Shown piece by piece: positions 1 through 12,649 of a DNA stretch of 64,000 bases. Each line of letters begins with the position of its first letter. Position 1 is the stretch's first letter. The position numbers were made by a program, and so were the translations under genes. Source of the DNA: Takakia lepidozioides (Eukaryota > Streptophyta > Takakiopsida > Takakiales > Takakiaceae); NCBI GenBank assembly GCA_030704615.1, contig CM060731.1:76922756-76986755 (forward strand), written 5' to 3'. A model generated the notes under the pieces. That model made no database searches. It was not told where the DNA came from and saw only the letters and a program-made list of their open reading frames with translations.

Positions 1-788
1 GAAGAGGCATCCGAATCTCCCAGCAAATGAGACCTCCTACCTTCCCACCTAGCGTTTCGAGGCTGCCGCCAACAGCTTGAGATCCCAGAAACTGGCGGAT
101 CTCTCGCCCACCTCATCAAAAAGAAAAATAGCAGATAGTTGCCTGCTCGACCAAGCACTCCGATAGCACGGAACCATTGTACCTGCCTCCCGCACCCTCT
201 ACATTTCCATGACTTGCTACAAAGCCCTGGATTTCGATTCTAGTTCGCTCTCATGGCCTGCGAGACCTATAATGAACATCCCTCGAACATGCTACTTCAA
301 TCCAAGAATTGGTAACAATGCGAAATCAGCTCCAATTAGCTTGCCTTGACAAATTCCAACGAGGCAAATTAACAGTCGGATAGTAATTCCTCCCGAAAAA
401 AAACAGCGAGGACCAATTGATGTCAAACCCATTACGCTACTCCTCCCCTGTCTCCGGATACACCCCTGTTGCATCATACTTCAGCTTCGCCATGAGCATG
501 GCATCCCTGGCTTGCACGCGGGCAGCAATCGGACCTACATTCTCCCATGAGAATCGTCGCCCGATTTCAAAACAGGTCAGCCCCGCCACCAAAAACAGTG
601 CCGATGCTGCTCTGGAGGCCTGCGAGCTCGGCCAGCAGTTCACCATCGCCCCTCCTTCCTCCCCACCAACACGACGACCCTGTCAGGGTCTAGGGTTTAT
701 CCCCGCTGCCTCCCTTTCATCTTTTAAAGGGGGAGAATAAATAACTTTCAAGATAACCGAGATGGTAACACCACACACAACTACATAT

Positions 789-823
789 CAGGATTTGAGC
801 CCAGGTCGCCTGGATGGCACTCA
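789..823. repeat. 35-bp dispersed repeat, copy 1
   Basis: A 35-bp sequence beginning CAGGATTTGAGCCCAG and ending CTGGATGGCACTCA recurs at 10359-10394 with a few changes. Read on the minus strand it contains GGGCTCAAATCC, which resembles a tRNA B box, so both copies may be remnants of a tRNA-derived short interspersed element. No A box or tail was identified. Confidence 0.4.
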
Positions 824-1328
824 GTTCTCTGCTGATACCCTTCATAGAAACCAACGAGCCTGATTTTTCATGCCATGCGGGTTCGAACACGGGATCAGAA
901 AGGGTGTGGGCTATATCTGCGTGATAAAAAGCAGCTGGGTGCACGGGCCCGTCGCACGATCGAACCAGAACCTCAACACGACAAGTTAAATAACGACCAA
1001 CGACTTAGATTAACATATATCCGACGGCCTCGAATTGACAAATCGACAGATTCTTTTTGTCTGCCACCTCAAAAGCAGCCTTTTACACATAAATAAAATT
1101 TGTGTCCTTGAGAGTCGAGCCTGGGGCCTCCCTAGTATTGGAACCTTCTGGGAATAATCTGTCTCAATGAATGACTCTGTTCGTTCAGGGCCCATGTACA
1201 GATAATAGAAGCCGGCGTGAGTGGGCCCGAAGAATCACAAGGTCGGCCGAATCCGGGACCCGCGGCTTTTTTGGTAATTTACTATAATTACTTTTGAAAA
1301 GCGGGACAGTAATGAGACAATAGAGTAT

Positions 1329-1387
1329 CCCAGTCGGGACCAACAGGTGTCCGAAAATAGAAGCCCAGTTGGGGCCAACAGGTATCC
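1329..1387. repeat. Two-unit imperfect direct repeat
   Basis: A 24-bp unit (CCCAGT..GG.CCAACAGGT.TCC) occurs at 1329-1352 and 1364-1387, 35 bp apart, with four differences. It lies in unrecognised sequence and has no assigned role. Confidence 0.5.
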
Positions 1388-2002
1388 AGAATAGCGCTAC
1401 GTGTGGCGCCAGTTGGCCACGATCCCTGTGCATTCATCCATCTGTGCTCCTGTTCATCTACATCCTTGGCGTTTGAATCCACATCGACCATGTTTCGTCT
1501 ACACGTGTGATTCTCCATTCGTGGTTGTCTGTAAAGCGGAATACCAAAATTAGGGCAGGGTAGGAACGCGAGGCTGAGTGCGATTGAGCAGGCGCCACGT
1601 GTGCCTGCGGCTTTGTTGCAGAGATTTATGTGAGGAGGAGGAGGAGGTGATGATTTGAGGCTATTCGGGGGGTGCGTGAGCGTGAGGAGCCAGATTGTGA
1701 TGGTGATTGTGCAGGAATATGCGAGTAATTGAATTGCTGGTGGAGAGCCTGGCATAGCATGGCGAGGATGATTCTTGCAGCGGGAAGGGGGAAGAAATGG
1801 CGGGAGAGATTGTGGAGAAGAATTGTTTGAGCTGCTAGCTAGTACTACATATTGATTCCATTTTACATTATGGTCCGAATTGAGCAACTTCAGTAGAGGA
1901 GCATGTGTTAAAGAGAAGGGGAGGGATGCCGAGAGGATGGATTACAATCGCACTACAGTGGATTCTTGAATTCGGATGTGTGCTTTAGTGTGAGAAGAGA
2001 GG

Positions 2003-2007
<5 letters not shown>

Positions 2008-2040
<33 letters not shown>
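2008..2040. repeat. (GA)n microsatellite
   Basis: An almost pure GA dinucleotide tract of about 30 bp, preceded by GGGAGG. GA tracts are common in plant promoters and 5' untranslated regions; this one lies about 1.4 kb before the first recognised exon of the IRKI-like gene. Confidence 0.85.
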
Positions 2041-2041
<1 letters not shown>

Positions 2042-3432
2042 TAGAGTGAGGATCTGTTATTATATCTGTATTTTGTTGTGTGTGAGAAAGTGCTAATGTG
2101 AGTGAGAGAGGACCTGTTTTTTGCTACGGTACCAGGCGTGCCAGATTCGGTTAGCGAAGAGGGAGAGATAGAGTACAGCGAAGCTTGCGACTAGCATGGT
2201 TTACTTGTGAGCGGGGACAGAAAGAGGGATGACACTGTCCTTTACTTGAAGGAGGGAGCCGGGAATGGAACTCGCGGCGAAGTTGAGGATGAGAGAGACG
2301 ATGTGTTCTGGTGAGACTCCAGAACCAGTACATTGTCTCGGTGATGCAGAGAGAAAGTAAGTCCAGTCCCGCTGCAAATAACAAAATATAAGACAGTAAA
2401 AGAGGAAAATTTTCCAAACTAGTAGTTCAGCTGAAAGCACAGTGCTCAAGAAAGGGAGAGAATTGGAGATTTTGAGAGCTATCCGATCAGAAAACTAGAG
2501 AGTGGTAGGCCATTGTTTCTCGCATGCCCGAGGATTGGCAGATTTCGAATTAGAAGGCCAGAGCGTGCGAGCGCTAGGATAAGAGAAGGTAGCGTCGATA
2601 TCGCACTCCAGAACTAGAAGTTTTATGTGCAATGGAGGGCTGAGATCATAAGCCCTCTAAGTATGACTAAGAGCTTGCAACTGTTGTATTTTAGTGATAT
2701 TTATGATGCAAAAGTGTTTGAAGAAGCAATGACTTCGTGACACGATGGAACCATTGTGTTTTTCCTCTCTTTTATTCCAATCTTCGGTGGTTTCACCCCG
2801 CTTCCTTTGTCAGAAAAACTCTTCTTTGTGTTGCGTACTACCAACAGGCAAGTCTTTACTGTTCGATTGAGAGGGACAATACTCATACTTGATAGCTCAG
2901 AAAGAAAAGGAGCTGTAACGATCAGATTCGTACCCAGAGATGCTAAAGGACTAAAGAACAGGTCAGATTGTTGAGAGAATAGTGGCGCGTGGTGGGATAG
3001 CGGTGTACGATTAGTGCTCTTACAGCATGAACGGCAACAACATGGTTGAACGGGTAGTCACAATTTGAAGGTGTCTACAAGTTACGTTCAGTCCGCATCA
3101 TCTTTTCAGCAACATATTGTCAGTTGCTCTTATTTGTCGTCCCCGCACATCATCACATAATAATCTGGCATAAGGGATTTTGCACTCTTTGGGTGTCATT
3201 TTGGATCTTCTACGCTTTGAAGTAGTCCTGAAGGTCTCTTATCCCCCTTCACTCGCACTCCCGCCTCCGTTCTGATAGACACAATGCCATCATCGAAAAC
3301 ACCATATCAGATGCACCTCTCTCCATAAGTTATGCACTACCTGCACTATTTCAACTCAACCTATCAACCGGTTTCGCTCATACCAAGATTTCATCATACT
3401 TGTCTAACTAGGAGACATTTTTGATTCCTCAG

Positions 3433-6400
3433 GTGGATGCTAAGGAACTGCTTGATTGGTACCTACACCTTTGCAAGCTCCCAGTCATGCGGGAGAATCA
3501 ACTAGGGGCCACTGAAATTTTGGGCTCCAGGAATTCAAAGGCACCAGAAGAGCGGCTTCCCACTGCAGGGAATATATCTACTTCCAACTACAGGCAAAGT
3601 CAATTGCCAGTGTTTGGGGACTCCTCCAATAACAGATTGGCCATTCTTGAGATTGGCCGGAAATTGGAGCCAGATGGGTCAGATGTCCTCCCTCCCACGT
3701 CGTCGTCATCCATAAGGCCCAGAAAGAAAGAGGTTGATGAAACACGTAAAGGAGGTAATGTCACAATTTTCAATTATTGCGCAGAATTTATGCACTTTGA
3801 TACCAAAGGTCTAATTGAAAACGAAGAATTGTGGTCATTAGTGCTGACAAATCATAGAGCTCTTGAAGCATGGAATACACATTTTACAGTCCTGCTCGTC
3901 GGGAGGGACATGTAGTGATGTGGTAGACAAGGATGCATGTAGCCTACCAGGTTCGAATTCATTTTCACCCTTGAGCACCTTATGTGCGCCTGGAGAAGGT
4001 ATCAGAGCAGGCAGGCAGCACGCTTGTTCTGCGTTGCACTCACTTTGCATATCTTCCTCTTTTCCTTAGATACGTTCCGTAACTTCCTGGTAGACAGCTC
4101 GGTGTGCATCTCAGAGATTATGGGTCCGACTTGCTGTCTGCAAGATTTCACCTTGAGCTTCCACTTTTAACATGCATCACTGTATGCAGCAGGAAGAGGT
4201 CATGAGGTTCCCAAGGTGTCTGAGGGGGGCTGCCGATGCAAGTCTTGGAGTGATGTATTTCAATCGCCACCATTGCCACCTGATGGTGAAGGCCAAAATC
4301 AGTCTCCGCATGCTTTCAGCAGCAAACAATCAGCTTCCACAACGAGATCCATGAACACGAAGCCGACAAAAGGACTGAGAGCATTGGTAACTGAGAGATT
4401 ATTCAGGTACGACCATCTGAAAAACAGCAATACATCTCACAACGAACAAAACCCCTACTTGATCATCATGCAAGAGATGAGAACAATTTTCGACTTTAAT
4501 ATCAATACTTTTGCATCATAGCAAGTTTCCAGGAGGGAAAGCATGTGGTCACCTGGCTCAACCTGGCGCTAATCTTGAACATCCAATGAGTGTTCATAGC
4601 TCTGTAGCAGAGTCAAGGTACTATCTTTGTTCGGCCTACTGCAATGTGGTGGGGCTATTGGCCAACAACATTGTGGTCCCACCCATACATGTTAAACTCT
4701 GTTCTGAGGGTGTGCCTATGAAAATAGGTATATTATACGTGTTTGGCTGGTATTAATATGAGTTTCATGTGGAATGAGCAACATGTTCGTATCCATATAT
4801 GTGACAATACTCACGTGTGTTGGAGTGATATGCAAGCTATGTTGAGGATTAGTATTGGCATTAGATTATTGGACCTTCACAGACTGGAATAGCCGCCAAG
4901 TCTCTTATAGAATACTGACCTCACAAGGAATTCTTGAGGCAGACCTGAAGGAAATATGTCATCTTTGTGGGCATAGAGGTCTATGTCTCCTGCAAATGGC
5001 CAGGAAACTAATCGCAGCTTACTGATCAAATTGTTATTCGGCTCAAAAGCATCTTCAGGGTGCAATTAGCAGTATTGTGGTCAAACTTCCCATAAGGGCT
5101 GTTTTATGGATCTTACTCCGACAATGATCTAGATGCACCCATGAGCCAGGGAGATTTAGGAGTGATATTCAGACCTAGACAATCCTGCTGATTTATCTCA
5201 GGGATTCAAACCTTGGCTTTGGTGGCAATGCTGTGTTATATGGAGATTCTGCAGTCAGTGGTTGATGTTTGCATGATCTACTTGCGTGCTCAAACTCTGT
5301 ACCTTTTAGGCAGTCCAAGCCAACCAGCTTCAGTCCCTGGGAGACTGAATGGGCAGATTTCCGTGAAAAACATGGGCAAGAAATGAAGGAGATGAAGCAG
5401 ATGTATGCTGCTTTGCAAGCAATGTGCCATGATCTTAAGAGTATGGCATCACAGCGTGATAATGCATCAGTTTCAACCTCAAGGCGCTCATCTGTTTCAG
5501 AGAGCTGTGAAAGCAACAGAGTTGACAGGTCCCCTCTATTGGGGCACAGTAATAAGGATGGGATGGTTGATCGAAGGCCTGATTCTTGTGAGAAGCATCA
5601 ATCAACCAGGAGAGCAAGCTCCGTGCCTAGATCAAGAGTGAATTGGGATACTGGTCTTATCAAGGAGAATAGCATGCAAGTCCGTGTGCCCCACAACATT
5701 TCTGGGTGTTGCCCCACCACAGTGCTATTTGAAGAAATAGTGCAAGTAGAAAAGGCATTCCTGCGCAATTTCTGTGCCACACTGGTTAAATACGGAGAAG
5801 CCAGATTCTTGCCAGGTGATGTGGACTCCAATCAAAACGATAATGCAATGGCTGTACTTGTCGGCAGGCTTTTACCTCATGCCACTTTTGCAAAACCCTG
5901 GCACTTCAAGTATGGGATTGAGGCATGGTTGAATAGAGTGGTTTTCCATGAGTTTGGCAGCGCAAGCTATGGCCTCCAAAAGGAATCAGGGAGGTTTCAC
6001 GACCCACTGCCACATCGAATATCCTCCTGGGACGAATACCAGAGGCTGGCTGTGCTGAGCCCAATTGAGGCCATCGACTCAGAGGGCAAGGTTTACCACC
6101 GAAACTTCCATGTTTTCTGCAACAAAAAGTTCCAGATCATTCATGACAAATTGCAGTGGTGGCATGAATGGCCAGACACCTTGGTGGAGGACTTTCTTGA
6201 GGCGATGAAACACATATGGTGTGCCCACAAACTTGCATTTGCCTTTGAGCCACCAGCAGCTATGTTTGGAGTCAAAACGTCAACAGCATTTGATGAGAAA
6301 TTCATGGAAGCATTGGATGCGTTCGCAGCTCCACAGTTCGAATCATTGCCATCTGCCTCACGAGTTGGGTTCATGGTGACTCCAGGATTCATTGTTCAAG

Positions 6401-6465
6401 ACCGAATTATCAAAAGCCAGGTGTACTTGATGCCAAAACTTGGGGCTAGTCAACCCCCTTTATGA
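3433..6465 (+). CDS. IRKI: IRKI-like protein (IRK-interacting / GIL1-related family)
   Basis: Three exons join in frame: 3433-3754, 4190-4386 and 5314-6465. The introns have GT-AG ends and the phases agree. The first ATG in frame is at 3487, giving about 538 residues; an upstream exon may add more. The N-terminal half is polar, low in complexity and serine-rich. The last exon holds a short charged helix (REKHGQEMKEMKQMYAALQA) and then the conserved C-terminal domain, with LFEEIVQVEKAF, HIWCAHKLAFAFEP, RVGFMVTPGF and DRIIKSQVYL. This order matches Arabidopsis IRKI and the related GIL1 proteins, which act in receptor-kinase and light or gravity signalling at the plasma membrane. The family assignment rests on the C-terminal motifs. 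The exact paralogue and the true start are uncertain. No frame damage is seen. Confidence 0.72.
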
Positions 6466-8769
6466 GTTTTGCACTTCCATGCACTGAAGTGCCTCAGATC
6501 ATCCATTCTTTTGTCAGACGTAGATGAATAAGAAAATAGAGAGAGAGAGAGGGAGAGATGTGTGCTTCCCTGCAGTACCCTGAAATCATAAACCCTATGG
6601 TGCCAAATTGTCCCATTGTCTCCCAGAAGGAGAGAGGTGATTCAAGTGCGTAGACTTGCACCATGCCGACATATCCTAGGTCCCCAGTGTCTCTTGTTAT
6701 TCAGATTGATTTGGGAATTCTTACAACAAGGCTTTCTTGAACTGCCAACCACAACCAATATGCGGACTGTTTCAGCATTGGTTCCTTCTGCAGTTCTTTG
6801 TCAACTTTCTTGTATCCTCCAGCTTCTCCACCATTCTTCAGATGTCATTGTTCTGTCTTATCATGAGTTTGGGGAGCTCAGTCAAGAACAAGACTGCATG
6901 ACATTGCAGCCACTGTCCATGAAATGACACTTGAGCTTCTAATGCAATCGGCATCCCATCCCAGGTATCTCTTTGCTTGAAACTCTAGCCTTTGGGGCGA
7001 ATAGTAGCTATCAGCAATGAGTACAGTCATATTTCATTAAACTGATTAATGGACCTGCTACCAGAATGTATAGACAGGTTTTACTTGAATAAACGGTTTT
7101 CTCTAGAAAAATCTTGACACCATCTGAAATTGGCAGAAATGAGTACCTTCCAGTCATGCGCGTGAGAGTCCATGACTTTGAAGTAGCATAGCTAAGTCCA
7201 GTCATATGGAAAAAGGATGGTCTGGGATAAAACATGGGTTGTAAAACTCTTAGGAACCCTGGATGCCATGGGGACCCGGTTTCACACCTTGCCAATCAAA
7301 TCTCCATCACACCATTAAGAAAAACGTAGATATGATTCGTAGTGCTTGCGATCATACAGATGCCATGGCACTAAGGTCATTGAGAGAGATATAAGTGGTA
7401 TACAGAGAATGGAACTGCAGTAGCCTTTTGCATGGCCAATATCGTCTTCCCATTTGCAAGGTCAAGTAACAGATACTGTCCAAACAGGGACTCCTAGCGA
7501 TAACATCTAACCTTCTGCTGTATCTACTGTCTGTGATTACTGTTTTCTCACACAGACCATCTCTCAAGACAAGAGCTTATAAGGCCATGCTTTTGGACCC
7601 GACACACCACATTTGACAGTTCCAGGGTGAAGAATACTGCACAACAACAAGTTCTGACTTTCAGGATTTCGATTGTTCCACATACTTTTTCAGATGCAGT
7701 AATATCTAACTTTCAGGGTTGCTGTGTGCTTACAGTCATAGTGAGAGGCAGTCTTCACAGATCAGATCTAGGGCCATGGAATTACAGACAGAAGATTGGT
7801 ATCATTTGATCCACAGAAAATATTTAAATTTTCAAACTTGAGTTGTGGGTTTGTCTATTATGTGCCACATAGTGTTCACCAGATGATCCTTATTATGCCT
7901 AAAATCAGCACTACAGTTAATTGTTTCACTGGCTTGGCACTGGCTGTGGCTGAGCCCTGTGGCAATTTTAAGCTGAAGTTCTGACCTTGGTGAGCAGAAA
8001 ACCCCACAGCTTTCGCAGGATATGGCAAGAAACTGTAGGGGCTCGGAAGGGTATGTCATACTTCCTCATGTTCACAAGGAATGCTCACTGCCTACATCTC
8101 TCCATATTCTCTTCTCTTTACCTGGTTTTTGTATCTTGCAAGGTCACAGGAACCATTTAGTTTCTTTGCTACAGCTTCCTGAAGCTTGGGTCTCATATCT
8201 TTTCCTTACCTGCATGAAGTCGCTCGAACTTTGTTTTCCACATCCAGTTGAGGAAGAAACTAATCTCTTCACTGGCTTCTTAACCAGAAAATGTGCTATC
8301 AAGTAATGGCACACACTATCAAGTAAGCTTAACGTTTACCATGAACAACTTCATTGCAAGCTCTCTTCTCTTGTTTCTGGGCTGCTTTTGACGGCCCTCT
8401 CTCTTTCTTATTTCTTGCTTTCTTTTGTCCCATTAGCTCTCTGGACTTTCCAAGGACTCTATTTAGTATCATTTCACTTCCTCACACATGAATACTTCCA
8501 TGATATCCAAGAGAAACGATGCCTTTCAAAGTAAACCCACTCCGGGGGAGACTCAATCTACTTACCATCTTCTAGGAGAAAACATCTCCGCCTGTCCACC
8601 AGGGCATCAGTTTCCTGCCACTTCATTCTCTTGCATCTGTGATGACAATCGCCTTCTCGTCTGGCACGTTTGACGAGAGTCTGTGATGCAAGCAGGCTGA
8701 TTTGGACAATCTCCATCTCTGCAGCTGAGTTGGTATTCAATTATCCAGATGGTACCTCTTCTCTCGCTG

Positions 8770-9035
8770 GAAGAAGAGGAGTGAGTTGAGAAGGTGCAGC
8801 TACTTGGTAATCCATCATCCCCAAGGCTCGACCATGGTACATCCTTTCCCAACCTTCCATCTGTTGCTAGAATAGTCTTCGAGTGTAATTCGTGACAGTT
8901 GCCATCTCCTCTCCTGAACGCCATGCCACCATCGCCAACTCCATCTCCACATTCTTGCACCTTCATTACAGCAGCTCGCGGCAAGAAGAGGAGTGTGTTG
9001 AGAAGGTGCAGCTAGTTGACAACCCATCATCCCAT
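8770..9035. repeat. Spaced direct repeat of about 50 bp
   Basis: Two copies of a segment that starts AAGAAGAGGAGTG, continues TTGAGAAGGTGCAGCTA and ends CCATCATCCC lie about 213 bp apart. They differ at several positions. The spacer shows no recognised feature. Confidence 0.55.
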
Positions 9036-9822
9036 CATTCCAATGCAGCTGCCCATGATTCCAAGCAATATCCATCTTCCCAAATGCAGACCTGTATACG
9101 CTCTAAATTGATGAACCCAGCTTGCCTTCTCCTTCTCCACCGCCAGCTTCTAAACCACATCCTCTTCTGCCTCTCCCCTTCACCCCAGCAGCTGACATGA
9201 CCCCCACAACGACAGAACACAGACATTTTTCTTTTTTTCTTTTTTTCCAAAAATTTAAGAGAAGAGGGGATGGATTTTTTCCATCGGACATTCATTCCTA
9301 AGAGAGACGAATTCCTGCGTAGTTCCCTGCATTGTCGCTGAAAAGTTTCACGTTTCACTTTCCCGGCTACTTTCATCGTCGCCCACCTACTACATTTCCG
9401 GGAAGCCGACGATGGAGTCGACGACCTTTAGGTACGCGGACGTGGGGCCCAATTTCCGTTGACGAACGTCATATAACACGTGATAGTCATGGCTCGCCAC
9501 GAACAGACCCGTCCATCTCATCCAACAGAACTCATTTCCTGCTTCCCGGAGAGACCAGTGGCTCGTGGATGGATGATCTTCCGCGGAAGTTTGAAGTTTG
9601 AGAGAGACCGAGGTTGAAGAACAAAGGTCAAGGTCTCATAATGCGGGCGAGTCGGAGCCCATGTTTTTGGCAGACTGTTTGGGAACGGGTACATGAGATG
9701 GGCATGGGTCACCATTATGACCGGCGCGCTGACATATACGACTAGCGGGTCAGTCACTTTGATCACCTATCTTCTCGTTGCACGAGTCTTTTAGTCGTTG
9801 CCATGACTCCTTGTATTTCTCC

Positions 9823-9963
9823 TATATATACCACGTGTGGGGTTCCTCCTCATTCCGACCCAGCTCTTGAGGAGATTCCACCCCAGATCCCACCCGAGCA
9901 GTTTGACTCCGAGTGGTTTTGGGAAGTGTGTTGTAGTTTTCGTATCTCAATCTACTCAATAAA
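9823..9963 (+). promoter_or_regulatory. TATA box and polyadenylation signal, possible solo LTR remnant
   Basis: CTATATATACC at about 9822-9831 is a good TATA box, and AATAAA follows at 9958-9963, about 130 bp downstream. A TATA box closely followed by a polyadenylation signal, with no coding frame between, is the layout of a retrotransposon LTR. No terminal TG and CA or target duplication could be fixed. The tRNA gene starts 30 bp further on. It could equally be the promoter of an unknown short transcript. Confidence 0.3.
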
Positions 9964-9993
9964 TATAAACATACATTCCATTTCCTCCATCGT

Positions 9994-10067
9994 GGTTTCG
10001 TGGTGTAGTTGGTTATCACATCAGTCTAACACACTGAAGGTCTCCGGTTCGAGCCCGGGCGAAGCCA
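9994..10067 (+). tRNA. tRNA-Val, anticodon AAC
   Basis: The 74-nt sequence folds as a full cloverleaf. The acceptor stem is GGTTTCG with CGAAGCC, with one G-U pair. The anticodon stem is TCAGT with ACTGA around the loop CTAACAC, whose anticodon AAC lies at 10028-10030. The T stem is TCCGG with CCGGG around TTCGAGC. The A box (TGGTGTAGTTGG) and B box (GGTTCGAGCCC) for RNA polymerase III are both present. It has no intron and looks functional. No clear T-run terminator is visible within about 30 bp downstream. Confidence 0.93.
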
Positions 10068-10358
10068 TTTGCATCCCAGAGGGCGACTCCTCCTCCTTGG
10101 TGGTGTAACTTTTACTTTTTCCTTGCAAGATGAAGGTAACCATCTTCTAAATTTGCTTCCTTGAGTGTTCAAAAGTGTCCACTCTTATTGAGTGGAGAAA
10201 ATAACAAATAACCTTTTTCAAAGTAATGGCACCAAGAGGTTATTTGAAGTTGTTCCGGTTGCTTCGAATTTTAGGAAACTAATAGAGAGTAACCGCGGTT
10301 GTGATTACTAAATTTGTTATGACTAGTCATAACAATTATACGCCACTCGCCTAGGTAG

Positions 10359-10394
10359 CAGGATTTGAGCCCAGAATTACCTGGATGGCACTCA
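10359..10394. repeat. 35-bp dispersed repeat, copy 2
   Basis: Second copy of the repeat at 789-823, with the same start (CAGGATTTGAGCCCAG) and end (CTGGATGGCACTCA) and a diverged centre. Confidence 0.4.
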
Positions 10395-10481
10395 ATCAGA
10401 AGGCGGCATCCCCAAGCCAGTCCTTCGGAATGCAGAGACCCTGTAATTTACGCTTCCTCCCGGACAGTCCTCTTTCTTTCA

Positions 10482-10620
10482 TAGTGACTGAGAGGTGGGG
10501 AAGAGGCTCTTGTTTACGCTAGCTTCGGCTGGCATCATATATGTATGTGACCGAAGCTAGCATCGTATAGTACATATGCCAAAGCTAGCATCATATATGT
10601 ATATATGACTGAGAGGTCAG
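10482..10620. repeat. Short repeat cassette with GCTAGC motifs
   Basis: GTGACTGAGAGGT and ATGACTGAGAGGT bound a cassette of about 120 bp. Inside it are an inverted pair (GCTAGCTTCGGC and CGAAGCTAGC) and repeated blocks of the form AGCATCATATATGTAT. The arrangement resembles a very small foldback element or a local slippage array. Confidence 0.45.
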
Positions 10621-11559
10621 AATTATCTCAGTTAGAAAAAAAACAGGGCATAAAAAAACAAAAACAAAAAAAAACAAAAAAGTATACTATTTGTCACTGA
10701 TGAAATGGATCATTATTTTCAAAACTGAGATTTGTGTACATGTATGAGAGCACGGTCCAAAGTTCACATCCAAATTAGGTATCATCCATCCTGCCAGCAA
10801 CAAGTCAACATGTCTTGCAGGTTACCACAAGCACTACCACTGTCAAATATATGTCAGAAACCTGCCCAATGCATTTATCTTTGGCACAACAGCAGTTTAT
10901 CAGCCTCTACTTCAAACACTTCAAATAAGATCAGTTGTATTTTCACTGAGGTAATAATACCCATTATACCTACAACATATTTATCCTAATTTATTTAATT
11001 ACTAATATTCATTCCAAATTACACAATAATTGTAACAGGTTTGGATGAGAAATGAGAATGCAGAGGCGCCATAGTAGAATCATTATGCATTTATCCATAA
11101 AAGCCTTTATGTCAAGGTAAGTAAGAGCAGCGTGCTAAGTTAGGAGGAGCCTTTGATCAGTTATTGTAAATGCTCCAAAAACTTTGAGCTGCCATTGATG
11201 GCTCCCATTTTAATGCAATAAGGTCTTTTAGGGTTTAGGGACGATGGGGTTGGTGGAGGTTTCAACAATGCCTGACCTAAATGTGGACCCAACAGTGCCT
11301 AAATTGAGTTATGGTGCTCATTACAGCTTATGATAAAGAGCATTTACTATAACAAATTTCTATGGTCTGACATGGCTAAAATAGCGGGTCTATTTTTTTA
11401 ATATTTCTGGTTGTAAGAAAAATTAAAATTAAAATTAAAGATGAAAAGAAAATTGTCCCACAGTTACATTAGTTGTCAATTTATTTCATTAATATCAATT
11501 TTTGTTGGCTTTTTGAACTGATGGCTGCCCCGTCAAGAGGGAAAAAATTAACCCCCTTA

Positions 11560-11690
11560 CTAAGCATTGAGGCATACAGGGGACAAGAGCCCCATGCCAA
11601 AGGTAGATGATATCACAGGGGATTGAACCCCAGACCCACAGGCCAATGTACAGCATAACACAGCTGCAAAGTGCAAGTATTTATTTTCAC
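11560..11690 (-). mobile_element. Possible tRNA-derived SINE remnant
   Basis: On the minus strand the sequence reads GCAGCTGTGTTATGCTGTA and, about 30 bp on, GGGGTTCAATCCCC. These resemble the A-box half and the B box of a tRNA-type polymerase III promoter. No 3' tail or target duplication was identified, so this is only a candidate. Confidence 0.3.
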
Positions 11691-12649
11691 TTAACGAAAA
11701 TAAAAGGGAAATTATCAAATTTTATTAAAAAAATCAAATTTTACTGAGACTAAAGCAATTTTGAATTTCAGACAAATTAATGATACTAGCACAGCCCAGT
11801 TGCTCAAAAGTTTGTGATGATTATTAGTTTCTTAAAATGGGTATGAGTTCATATTCTCCATCCAAACATTGCGACGGCTATTAAACCCCGCTCATAAAAA
11901 CTTCCATGAGAATAAATATTTGAATCCCATGAAAAGTTCGCACCCAATTTTAGGTGGTGGATCGATTTGCGTCTTCATATGGGATACCGACTTCGATGGG
12001 AAAATTTGGGGTAAGCGTGACCAGCACCCCTTTCATACGCGATACCTCCCACCTTCCCGGAATTGGTAAAAGACCCATCGGTCTTCCAATTGACGCCAAC
12101 TACAGTCGTCTCGTCATTATCACGCCCGAGTTCATTGACGCTGATAACCATCGACTCATCTCGTCGTCGGCGCGTGACTACCCTCCCCGCCGACGAATTA
12201 GCGAGGTCACAATGGGAACTATGATTTGTGCTTCCTTCAGGAGTCCTTTTTTCTTTCTTCGTCTCGTCGTCGTCATCACACTACTTTCCACCCGGAATGC
12301 AGTAGCGAATTCAGATCAACTACTCCCTGCCGACATAGTAGCGAGTTAAAATCTTCGAGTCCAATGAAGTTGAGGTTCGTTCATGAGCCCACAAAGTTAC
12401 ATTACGGGTATTTATTGTAGTAAAAATCTAACAATAATGCAGTAATCTAATTCAGATAATACACATTTAACTTATTATAAATTCTGTGTAAATTGTGGCA
12501 GCGCAGCGGGCGGGGTCCGCAAGGGAAGCGGAAAGATGGTCGGAATAAAAGACGTGACCGGCGCCAGGGTGTAACCGGTCGCACTGGCGAACAAGTTTGA
12601 AACTTTGTGACCGGGGTGACTGGCTGGGAAAGATGGCAGCAGTGTGGGG

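Larger units (their letters stand above)
1..3432. other. Intergenic or 5' flank, no gene recognised
   Basis: No open frame here resembles a known protein. The longest, about 200 codons on the minus strand at 1288-1887, is proline-, serine- and threonine-rich and lacks recognisable domains. The right part probably contains the promoter and an untranslated or short coding first exon of the IRKI-like gene, because the first recognised exon of that gene begins after a splice acceptor at 3432. I could not place the upstream exon. The stretch also holds a GA microsatellite and small repeats listed separately. Confidence 0.5.
6466..9990. other. 3' flank and intergenic DNA, no gene recognised
   Basis: This stretch follows the stop codon of the IRKI-like gene. 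A short GA tract lies at about 6537-6553. Open frames are all near 100 codons or fewer and show no family resemblance. A roughly 50-bp segment beginning AAGAAGAGGAGTG occurs twice, near 8770-8822 and 8983-9035, as a spaced direct repeat. The only promoter-like feature seen is near 9823, listed separately. Confidence 0.5.

Noticed and set aside
1288-1887. 199-residue minus-strand frame
   Set aside because: Low-complexity composition, no recognisable domain and no supporting splice or promoter context.
3930-3990. Polymerase III promoter suggested by AGGTTCGAATTC
   Set aside because: No matching A box; it lies in an intron of the IRKI-like gene and can arise by chance.
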